Positions 48,565 to 64,000 of a stretch of DNA of 64,000 nt are shown one piece after another. The DNA is from Myoxocephalus aenaeus (Eukaryota; Chordata; Actinopteri; Perciformes; Cottidae). The first letter of the stretch is position 1. Every line of letters begins with the position of its first letter. A model generated the notes under the pieces. That model made no database searches. It was not told where the DNA came from and worked only from the letters and a program-made list of their open reading frames with translations. The position numbers were made by a program, and so were the translations under genes. The stretch is from contig JBAMJR010000180.1 of NCBI GenBank assembly GCA_038501785.1, positions 5,040,001 through 5,104,000 on the forward strand, given 5' to 3'.

Positions 48565-50745
48565 CTCTGAGGAATGGAAACATCATACTTGCACAACAAA
48601 GGGACCGCGCGGGTTGATGGAGCTGCAAAAAAGAGAAAAATATCACCACAACCACCACCAAATCTGCGTAGAAGCACTTCCATACGCCAAGGAGGATCTG
48701 ATCAGAAGACCAACTGCACCACACACTATAAACTAACTGACAATACTGTGAGTGTATAGTGAGGAGAAGCAGCTGCCATGTTGGCTTTCCTTTTAACCAA
48801 CCTTAGACTACAGAAACTAGTCAACGCTTTGCCAATGTTACCAGTTGCTGCATCTCGGTTGTTAGTCGTCCACATCACATGTAAGTCCTAGCATGGCTGT
48901 AATACTGTGAGTGTCGGCAGAGCCAGACTCTGCCTCAGCTTTTTCTTTCTCAAGCATCTCGTTCAATGGTGAGACGCGGTGATCTAGAAGAACGGTAACA
49001 ACGAGACTTCAGCCGAACTGTTACTCTTTATCTAGCCGACTGCTGAGACGTCTTTAAGAATTGTCAGACATCAGGAAGTTCCCCTTTTTTTTTTTTTTGC
49101 CCTTTCCCCCTTGAATGGTACGTCTGGAATCAGTTCCTCTTTCGACTGAAATAAACCAGTGACATCGTGTAGACTTACAGTAGCAGCGTTTCTGGAGGCG
49201 ACAACGTGGGGAGTCTCAACTCTCCACTGTGGGAGCTGAGCTTGTTTCTTTGCATATACAAAAAAAAAAAAAAAAACACGCTTTTCTAGGGAACACCTTT
49301 GCTTTCCGAGATGCTTTTGTAACCTTGCTAGCTGCCGCATTGTGTCTACTGCACTATAAACACGACATTGCTGAAGCGTAGTCGATACCGATGGCAGCAT
49401 TTCTGTACCTCGGAGAATAACTTCATAGCCCTGAAGTCAAGTGCTTGGTTAGTGGAAATGAGGTCACTTGGGCCAGAGTAGGAGACACTGCCAACACATT
49501 TTGCCATAAGCTTATTTTAGCCAAAGCTGCGCCTTACAATCTATCAAAAGCCCTTTCCACCCCTGATGCGCTCTCTCTCTCTCTCCTTCTCTCTCTCTCT
49601 CTCTGTCTCCCTCACTGTGTGAGAGGACAACAATCTCGTGGATCTGGTTACAGCACAGCTGTGGGTAGCCGATCCACGTCGTCATTTGCTGAAAATAGAC
49701 GTTGCACTGACATTTCTCCTTCCGATACCTCCCATTGAAGCTTGCTAGCTCGGTGTATCTGTCTATGTTTCGGTGGAACTTTTTGAACGGGTAAGTCTCC
49801 CCGGGTTATAAGTTCCCCACCATGCGTGCTGATGAAGAAGACTTGAAAAAAAAAAGATGAAAAAAAAAAAGATGCTTCAGGTTAAAACAAACCTTTGAAC
49901 CACACTTTGGCAAAAAAAAAAAAAACACTTTGAATGTGAACCTTTTTTTTTTCTTTGACGCTTTGTTAGTTGTTATTACAAAGTCTCTTAGAAGTCGATC
50001 GCAAAGCCAGCTGCTTACAAGCACAACAGGACTAAAGGTCTCCTCCTGTCCTCATATACCGTAACGTTAGCCTGGAGCTGCACAAACTACAGTGAGCAGG
50101 GGCAAAGTGGGAGTGTGCTAATCAAGAAAAAGAAAAAGCTTGCAGACATGCAGATGTGTTTCCATGTGTGACCCAACAGCCAAGCTGGTCGGTCTTTTGG
50201 AAGAACGTCTCTGTGCTCTTACTCCGGAGAGAAGCATTCCTGGATGGCTTGACAGTGTGTGAAGTTCTGTCATGTGACACTCGAATCCCAGATGGGGGGA
50301 GGTCAGTTCACCCAAACAAAAAAACAAAACTTCTTAGTGATTTAGGTGACGCTTTAGTTCTGCAAGGATGCCGTCATCACTCACTGACTAACACTCACTG
50401 TGCTCAGTTAGCGTAGGCCAGTGATTACCTCGAGCACGGGAAGCCGGGACAGAAGCCACACAGACGCAGGAAGTCCGGGTGTCATTTAGTTTGTAGCAGG
50501 TACGGTGTCGCCTAAATGCCCTGCAGCCTTTCCTCTGTTAATATGCTTAATTTATTAAAATGATGACTTATTTTGCGTTGATGTCATGTAAAGAAAATGT
50601 AACTGCAGAGTATGCTCATTAATACGGTAAAAAGAGTAAAGGAAATATATTAATTTAAAAGATGTCTAAACATGTATATGTATATTTGGTTATGTAACGT
50701 GCCATTGAGAATTTATTCTAAAATAAAATGTTGTATTTTGTGTCA
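48556..50745 (+). other. rap1gap2: rap1gap2 last exon: two codons, stop and 3' UTR
   Basis: The acceptor ctctctttcag is followed by TCT GAG TAG, so only Ser-Glu is encoded before the stop at 48562-48564. About 2.2 kb of untranslated sequence follows. It contains several long A or T homopolymers (near 49086, 49260, 49848 and 49915) and ends at an AATAAA at 50722-50727 with GT-rich sequence just downstream. An earlier AATAAA near 49150 could give a shorter form. Confidence 0.75.
50722..50727 (+). terminator. Poly(A) signal of rap1gap2
   Basis: A canonical AATAAA is followed within 10-40 bases by GT-rich sequence (ttgtattttgtgtcattt), as expected for a cleavage and polyadenylation site. Confidence 0.65.
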
Positions 50746-50791
50746 TTTATGTGGTATCTCATTTTTTCAAGCACAATACAGGGGTTCACAC

Positions 50792-50797
50792 TTTATT
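50792..50797 (-). terminator. Candidate poly(A) signal of the BTLA-like gene
   Basis: AATAAA is read on the minus strand within cactaaataaagtg, about 0.9 kb past the stop codon. It would make a 3' UTR that ends about 20-50 bp from the rap1gap2 cleavage region. Closer signals for this strand were not obvious. Confidence 0.4.
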
Positions 50798-51709
50798 TAG
50801 TGTTATGCACATGGACACACTGATGGATATTATTGATGGATAAGTTTGTTACACAATAATAATACAAAAATAATTTTAATTGGTCAGATGGCACTTACTG
50901 CTTGGTCTGCAGTTACGTCTCAAAAGAAACCCAACAGTGAAATTATGCCACAGAAGGAATCTTTTCCCTCTGGATGCTTCAGCTGGTTGATGCACGCTGC
51001 ATTAGCTCCTCATTATCTGCTCCACTTGCTGTCTATTATGCTGCCCGCACATGAGCGATTTTCTTTGGCACTTAAAACAGCCCCCACATCCGAATACAAT
51101 CAGGACGGTCCACGGACACGGGGAGACAAAATTACTCTGCCGGATTATTTTGTCCTCGTCTTAAATAGTTTTCCACAATGCGCAGGTGAAAGTATTGAGT
51201 TCAAGGATGACCTAATGGTGACACATTCATCAGAATGTCTCAGAAAATGCTGTCCTGCGTGAGAGAAGCTCCCAGATTCCAAAAGTCCACGTTGAACGTC
51301 TCCAGAAGGCGTCGAGGATCAAGCAATATCACACAAAAATAATCCCAGACAGTCAGTTTGCAGTCAGGAAAATGTTAAGGATGAGTACACAATGGACTGG
51401 TCAGGCGGTCTGGTGGCTCCCTGTTGTCCCAGTGCATCCTGGGAAATATCGGCATACACCACCTGTAACATTGTGAATGAGGAAAAAAAACACAAGTGCA
51501 GAAAAAGTTATATGCATGGACTGCAGTCGTATCAAAAGGCTAGTCAGGGGAAACAAACAATACTGATGGCTTCCTGTCTTGAAACAGGATGTCCACCCAC
51601 CTCAGTCTTCTGTACGGATTTGGGGACGGCTGTGACACACAAACAAAACAAAAACAAAAACAGACTACAGTGAATAGAGCAGTTTTAACAATGCTAAGGT
51701 AACTTTTTT

Positions 51710-51984
51710 TTAATCAATGTTACAGGCTAATAAGTAAGAATACAATATACCATTGTGAGAGGAAGCGCTAGGTTTCTGCGGTATGGGGCATCGGGGCGGG
51801 GGCCGTGGAGCCGGCTGTGGTTGATGTCTGCAGACAGCTGAGTACATGGACAGTGTCCTGGGAAGTGGCCGGGGCTTGACCTCTGAACTCAGGCAACGAG
51901 CCAATCCCAGAATGATGGGAAGACAAAGAGAAGCACCGGCACAGACCAAAACCCGGTGCAATACACTCCTCTGAGAAGGGACGG
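51710..51984 (-). CDS. BTLA-like receptor exon 3, membrane and cytoplasmic tail
   Basis: The acceptor is tcctccag on the minus strand. The exon encodes a short stalk, the hydrophobic segment VLVCAGASLCLPIILGLA, a 62-residue tail with two ITIM-like tyrosines, and the stop TAA at 51712-51710. Confidence 0.85.
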
Positions 51985-52823
51985 CTGGAGGAGGACAACA
52001 ACAACACAAGTTGATTTCTCTTCTGTTTGAAGAACCCAAATGCCCCTGTTATTATATGAATAGTACCTACCTGCAGTGACGTTCACATACTTCAAATGTC
52101 CCTGCTCAGTGTCACCTTGAGCCCATTTAACTCTGCATCCATAAGGGCCTTCGTCTAATTTGCTGACACTCGGGAAATTCAAAGTCAGTTGAGTTCGATT
52201 GGCCGAGAGCGTCACATTGGTCAGACGATGCCTCACAATTACCATTTCCTCTGTTGAATTTCTCCGCAACCAGTTTCCCGTCCAGGCGTCTCCACAGTGC
52301 TGGATCACGCAGGACAGAGACAGGCTGCGTCCTGCTGGTACATACAATGTCTCACGTTCTGCCAGAACCCGCTGGCTGCATTCTTCAGCCCGGACACCTG
52401 AAAAAGGGAAGCATGGCTGCCTCAGCACGGTGAGACAAGAAGCTGTTGCTGCTTTGATGTGCAGTTATTCGATGAATCCATTTAATGGAACCATCGCAAG
52501 ACTGATAAAGATAATTATGGAGTTATCCTTTGTTGAAAAAAATAACTACACACAAAAGATTGCATAATTTGGTGCAACTGTCAATGTGTTCAATAGACAT
52601 GGATCTAAACATTTGTGTTGTTTTCTGACTTGCCAGATAACTTCCACATGCACTGACAGTAATTGTTAAGACAAGAGGTTTTAATGTCACAATTGAGTGG
52701 CATCGAGTAGACAGAACACACTTGAACATGTTTACCACAGCTTGTAGTTGCAATTATGATATGCAAATTATAGTGAGCCTGTCCAAAAATGGACCAAAAT
52801 AATACATGTAAAAGTAGATATAA

Positions 52824-52857
<34 letters not shown>

Positions 52858-53116
52858 TTGTAGCTATTTTTTTATTTTGTTTTCAAGATCTTACATACTT
52901 TGAGTTACCTTCACTAAAGCTATAGTGCAACAGAGTGGAATTCAAAGGCAAGAATGGAAAAGTTCTCCAAATGTATAATGTATGAGGGAGATTCCATTGT
53001 CATTGTTCATGATAAGAATTGTAAATAGACTTCAGATTTGTAGGAACTAAAACTTCTCACTTACCGGTGTGAAGAAGGCAGAGACAGCAGATTGCACTGA
53101 GGAGACGGTAACACAT
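51710..53116 (-). CDS. BTLA-like inhibitory immunoglobulin receptor
   Basis: Three exons (53116-53065, 52397-52071, 51984-51710) join in frame to give 217 residues. Residues 1-21 are a signal peptide (MCYRLLSAICCLCLLHTGVRA). One Ig domain follows, with Cys47 and Cys105 (in YGC) as the canonical pair and Cys24 and Cys52 as a likely second pair. That spacing resembles the C34-C63 and C58-C115 disulfides of human BTLA. Four N-glycosylation sequons are visible (Asn64, 78, 84, 123). A hydrophobic stretch, about 138-155, is the membrane segment. The tail has a Pro-rich run (PAPRPPP) and two ITIM-like motifs, SMYSAV (Tyr174) and ILYSYL (Tyr208), which would recruit SHP phosphatases. The BTLA assignment is inferred from the cysteine pattern and tail; another small ITIM-bearing Ig receptor remains possible. 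Confidence 0.8.
52071..52397 (-). CDS. BTLA-like receptor exon 2, Ig domain
   Basis: The exon is phase 1 to phase 1, typical of Ig-domain exons. It encodes 108 residues from VRAEECSQRVLAERETLY to KYVNVTA, with LSLSCVIQHC, NWLRRN and DEGPYGCRVKW as the Ig landmarks. Confidence 0.9.
52826..52855. repeat. (TA)n microsatellite
   Basis: A run of TA units forming a perfect palindrome with its flanks (taactta... / ...ataagttg), in intron 1 of the BTLA-like gene. Confidence 0.9.
53065..53116 (-). CDS. BTLA-like receptor exon 1, signal peptide
   Basis: The start ATG (53116-53114) opens MCYRLLSAICCLCLLHT with one base of the next codon, and the donor reads gtaagt on the minus strand. No other ATG in this frame gives a hydrophobic leader joined to the Ig exon. 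Confidence 0.8.
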
Positions 53117-53156
53117 GTCTGACTGCAACAGGCAGCGTTCATCACAAGTCGCTTTT

Positions 53157-53208
53157 ACTTCCTCTGCACGCATTAAGTCGCTGCGAGTCCATCGGCTCTT
53201 TCACTTTC
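53157..53208 (-). promoter_or_regulatory. ETS/PU.1-like and IRF-like sites upstream of the BTLA-like gene
   Basis: On the minus strand, 53208-53198 reads GAAAGTGAAAG, a match to the GAAANNGAAA IRF/ISRE core, and 53165-53157 reads AGAGGAAGT, a good PU.1/ETS core. They lie about 82-92 and 41-49 bases upstream of the ATG. Such sites are typical of lymphoid and myeloid promoters; function here is inferred. Confidence 0.4.
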
Positions 53209-53291
53209 TTCCTACTCTCGATTTATGCTGCTGCTGCTGCGTTTGTCCAGATGGAGGTAAAGGAAGGAAGTGAACCACTAATACCCCCCCT

Positions 53292-53376
<85 letters not shown>

Positions 53377-54860
53377 AAATCAATGATCTCATACATGGGA
53401 ATATTAGTTTCCTTCAGGAAAGGGGCCACAAGACGCAGCAATATAGAAAGAGAAACACTGAGCAGTATCACAACTAACTCACTTCATTTGTAAATGCACT
53501 ATTATAAAATAATTATAAGATTAATTCGTGGGGCTTGACCCTCATGAGGGCACAACAGCTGAAACGTATGGCTCTCTTTTTTTCTATTATTCTTAAATCT
53601 CGTATGAGCTTTTGCTTTGTGTGTGTTGGATTAAAATGCAACAGCAGCTGCATGCTGAATCTGAAACACTTACCATAATAGCCTATACAGCTACAGCACG
53701 TATGACTTCCTTTTAATTGAGAAATCAGAGAAAAAGTTTGACGGGTTCAAGGAGGTTTATCACTGTTAAAACATTGGTTTTGGCATTCTACCCTATGTCC
53801 GTACCCAGCAACAAACTGGTTTTCCAGCAGAAAGTTAACCTTCAAAATAAAAGCAAGAAAGAAAAACACTTTAAAGGACCTGTTTTTCAACAGGTGTTGC
53901 ATGTTGTAATCATTCCTCGGGTTCTTATGTGAAATTAAGAGATCACCCCTCATGTGCTTCCAATGCAAATGTGATGGAGTCTGATTTTATTTTTTATAAA
54001 CAATGACCGGACGTTTAAAACGCAATTATTCTGTCACGTTTGACTTTGGACGCGCTCGTTTAATGTTACTCCGTGACCTACCACTCACGTGACACGTGGG
54101 AATAACCATATATCCATGAGGATAACAGAGGAAGTAAAAACAGATGTGCCCTCTTGATATTAATATAAAATATAACTGATATAAAACAGATGGAAAGTTA
54201 TGTTTTTGATACACTGCATTCATTTGATGATAGTGTAGCATTAGTTCAATTTAAGTAAGATATAGAGTCTAAAAACGGTCAACAAACTGGAGAATAATTG
54301 TTTCTAAAATTCCATTGTATCCACATGGATCACCATATGTCTCTTTGTAGAATCAATAAAACCTATGAATCAATTTTACACTGCACATCACATTTGCCAT
54401 AGTGAATATGTTGTGCTCTTTGTAGTAAAAACAAACAAAAGCAAAACAAAAAAACATTAACTTATATTGTTATGTTGAATGTGGCATGCACATGAATGTT
54501 AGTTAGTAAAAAAAAAAAAATAGTGTTGGAAAACACATACGAAAATAATTACTAATTTGTAATAATTTAATTTAATAATTTCATAAATAAATGTAGATAA
54601 GTATTTTAAGTAGTTTTTGAAAAAAACATACATTTCCTGATACGTGTTATGGGTTTGAAGCAAGGTTTATTAACCCAAATAATCTGTCTGCTCGAAGAAA
54701 CAAAAAGACTTATTTGCATCCCTTTAGGAAATGCGTGAAAAATAAAAACAAACAATTTAATATTTGCTTTCTTTTTTATACCTAATGCATTGATTATTAT
54801 TTTTCTTCCATATTGCAGTGAAATGTTGTGTCAAATGTGTCCAATTTCGCAATATTCAAT
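53209..54860. other. Intergenic region between divergent BTLA-like gene and blmh
   Basis: No coding exon is visible. It contains a (CA)n tract at 53296-53374, then AT-rich sequence with many A and T homopolymers. A remnant near 53528-53570 (cttgaccctcatgagggcac, then agctgaaacg) looks like the end of an old repeat, but I cannot name it. Confidence 0.5.
53296..53374. repeat. (CA)n microsatellite
   Basis: About 39 units in the divergent intergenic region, 180 bp upstream of the BTLA-like start codon. Confidence 0.95.
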
Positions 54861-55072
54861 ACATTAAATTTGGTCTTTTGTTGCGCTGCTGCAGCGTCTG
54901 GTTCCACCGGCAAAACTCCGCCCACCTGCCACGTCAGAGGGCACGCCGGCCGCGTGTGCAACCAAACGAGCGCTCCCAGTAATCACACCGACTGACTGTC
55001 GGCGAATGAAATAAACAAAGAGCCGGTGACTTTCCAGGGAAACAGACAACGCTCCTCAAGCTCCACGGAATC

Positions 55073-61693
<6,621 letters not shown>

Positions 61694-64000
61694 GTGAGAC
61701 TGAAAAGAGCACGTGCAGCTGTTGTAGTATTTTAATTAGGGCGATCTTCTACCACAGGAAGTTTCAGAAGTATTCAATACCCCATTGAGGAACTCGGGGA
61801 AATATTCTGTGTTTGACCGAAGGAACTTGGAACTAAATTTAGTTCCTCAAATAGTTTCAGTTTGTGTCTTTCCAAGAATTCAGGAACTAACAGGGCCAAC
61901 AGGCTGATACAACTTCATTCACAAAATACAAAAGTACCGATTGACTCTGGTTAGGACAAGGTACAGACATTTCTATATTTATCTCAGTATAATGTAGTCC
62001 AGTATGAAATGAATGGGACAAAAACATACTATATACAAAATGTATGGCAGAGCTGCTGCATTGCAATAGATAGTACATTGTTCCATTTTTACCAGAAGAG
62101 GGTGCTGTTAAATAAGTGACTGCAGCAACATCCAGCCGGTTGGAAGGGATACCTGAAAACAGTCTGCAGGCTGATCCCAATGTCCCAAGCCTTTAGCCCT
62201 GAACCTGTGTAAATGTAATATAGCAGGCTGAAGACCTCTTTGTCTACTTAAAGAGTAAAACCATTACGTAAACCAGTGTTAAACATCACAACGCTATGAT
62301 TTGTGGGTAATTCCCTCAGGCAAAGTCTGCAGAGAAGCGGACCTACAGAAAGTGTGCATAAAGGGCTCGGCCCTCAAGCGCTTGACGGAACAGTTCAGTG
62401 AGTGTGGACGTTGGGATTTGGCCAACGTGTGATCAGAGTTTGGGTGAGAGGGTTGCGTGAAAACTGTCCCTTAGTTTGAAGAGATGCATCAAATAGTTAT
62501 GGACTGATGCTTTGTTTAATGTTGACATTTGATGGGATCCAAATCAGAGGGACGCATTTAAGAAGCTTTAACAATCAATTATTCACACGGTGTCCCTTTG
62601 TAATATCTACAACAGTAGGAGTTAATACTGGACTGACTTAGATTAACCTTCCGGTGCGTTAACAGCCCAGGTGACACGGCCAACTGTTGCATTTGGCACG
62701 TGTAGTACAGGGAGACCTTATTCTTACATATAGTTGCAATAGAACCAAACATTTTTTTAAATTGAGGTCAATTTACTGTCTTTCTTCCAAGGCCAAAAAA
62801 AAAAAATGTACGTTAGTTTTTCCCGTAACGGAACCTGCGTGTACCTACACATACAGGTGTGAATGTATGTGTGTAATCTGTCCTTTCTGGACTACAGAGT
62901 GTGTAAAAGACAATAAATACATAAATGAATAAACACCTGCACACGGCCTTAGATGTCACAAAGTTGAAGATAGCGATCTTGTTTGTGGAACAGTCTGTCA
63001 CAGAGTATCTGACGCTGTACCCTGAAGACGAATTCAACCCCTAAGCAAAAATAAAAGGTGAACATGCACATGTAAGCAAACTGTGTCTACAGTGTGTTTT
63101 TTGTGGCTTGTGACAGGTTTGCATAATAGGGTTTGTTTACGCTTCCTGTGTGTGTCTGCGAGGGTCAATGTATGAGCGGCCAGTCAGTCAATCAGCCTCC
63201 CATTGAGCCGATTGCACACGGAACAGGGGTCTGGTTATGCAGTCTGTGTTGTCAGCTGTTTGGTTGCATTGTGCTGCTGGCTGGTTGCTTGTTTAAACAG
63301 TCGTCTGTATCTCACAGCGCCTCTGGATGCCCAGCCATGACTGCACACACAGAGTTGTACACATACACACAAGCATATGTTGTGCAACAGTAAAGACTGC
63401 TCCCACTGCACCGCACGGCAGGGTTGGAGGGGAGCGGAGGGGTTGTCAGTGTGTTTGTTTGTCCACCTGGAAGTGGTTTGTTTTGCGAAACACGGCTCGG
63501 TCACGGCCGGCGGTGATGGAAGAAGCGGTCACGTCAGAAGAGCGGCTGACGTAAAGGGAGCCAAGATGTTCAAGGGTATCGTCTCAAGTACATTTGACCA
63601 GCATCACTCTAAAGATGGGTGATTTTTTGCAATCGTGACTCAAATAAATACATATTCATTTAGTTTTACCGTGTACATGTTTTTGTTCCTGTTATGAGCC
63701 TAGTAGATCAATTAACTATCACCTTTTCTCTATTTTAAAGTTAGCAAAAAAAAGTATCAATATACAGTTGCACCAAATTAAGCAAATGTCACTTAGGACA
63801 AATAGACCCATTGTAGTACTGTGCTAAAGTGTGTGTTGAAATGATTTAAGTTAATCAAGAGAAAACATATTTGAGTCCTGGTGACAGGTTCTTAAACTTG
63901 AAGATTTGCATGAATATCTCTGTAAATTGAATATCTTTCACTTTTTTTGTTGTCGTCAGCGGTTAGTTCCAAAGTTCAGTGGTGCATCCTCGATGTGTAA
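61694..64000. other. blmh intron 6 (partial) to window edge
   Basis: No segment resembling the next expected part of the enzyme (around VVCVCLGNPPE) was found. Near 61755-61880 is a degraded repeat with a self-complementary core (ggaactaaatttagttcc), probably an old DNA-transposon or MITE remnant. The rest is unremarkable intronic sequence. Confidence 0.45.

Noticed and set aside
50846..51262. 138-codon open frame on + beyond the rap1gap2 poly(A) signal
   Set aside because: No known motif, no promoter, and it lies antisense to the likely 3' UTR of the BTLA-like gene.
53201..53493. Open frames across the (CA)n tract
   Set aside because: Repeat-derived Cys-Val and His-Thr runs in the intergenic region.
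62300..62420. Possible blmh exon 7
   Set aside because: None of the frames resembles the expected continuation of the enzyme.

Overview
The window is vertebrate genomic DNA, almost certainly from a spiny-rayed (perciform-type) teleost. Evidence: short coding exons with GT/AG introns, very dense (TG)n/(CA)n/(GA)n microsatellites, fish-type LINE, SINE and hAT/piggyBac debris, and several dispersed repeats that I recognise from perciform introns. There are no operons, CRISPR arrays or bacterial features.

Three protein-coding genes can be supported exon by exon. (1) rap1gap2, a Rap1 GTPase-activating protein, runs on + from a first coding exon at 11968 to a stop at 48564, with a 3' UTR to about 50745. 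I can place 22 coding exons firmly or fairly firmly plus one candidate micro-exon. All junction phases agree and give a protein of about 742 residues, against my recollection of about 730 for human RAP1GAP2. (2) A three-exon gene on - (53116 to 51710) encodes a 217-residue inhibitory immune receptor resembling BTLA: signal peptide, one Ig domain, a transmembrane segment and two ITIM-like tyrosines. (3) blmh, bleomycin hydrolase, starts on + at 55073. Its first six coding exons (214 residues, with the catalytic cysteine) lie in the window and the rest is beyond the right edge.

Layout: 1-11460 has no supported gene and holds repeats, with a CpG-rich patch near 1.1-1.3 kb. 11460-12107 is the putative 5' UTR and first coding exon of rap1gap2. 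12108-28006 is a 16-kb first intron with LINE, SINE and other repeat remnants. 28007-48564 holds the remaining exons, among introns carrying a piggyBac-like element and a small hAT-like MITE. The 3' ends of rap1gap2 and the BTLA-like gene converge near 50.75 kb. 53117-55072 is a shared divergent upstream region between the BTLA-like gene and blmh, with ETS/IRF-like sites next to the former and a CpG-rich promoter at the latter. blmh intron 3 carries a 1.3-kb non-autonomous hAT element.

The genes are neighbours, not a pathway: Rap1 signalling, lymphocyte inhibition and cytosolic proteolysis. I found no undescribed system. The most interesting points are the unusual rap1gap2 N-terminus, its eroded GoLoco motif, the BTLA-like receptor with its compact promoter, the tight convergent gene ends and the transposon insertions with visible ends.
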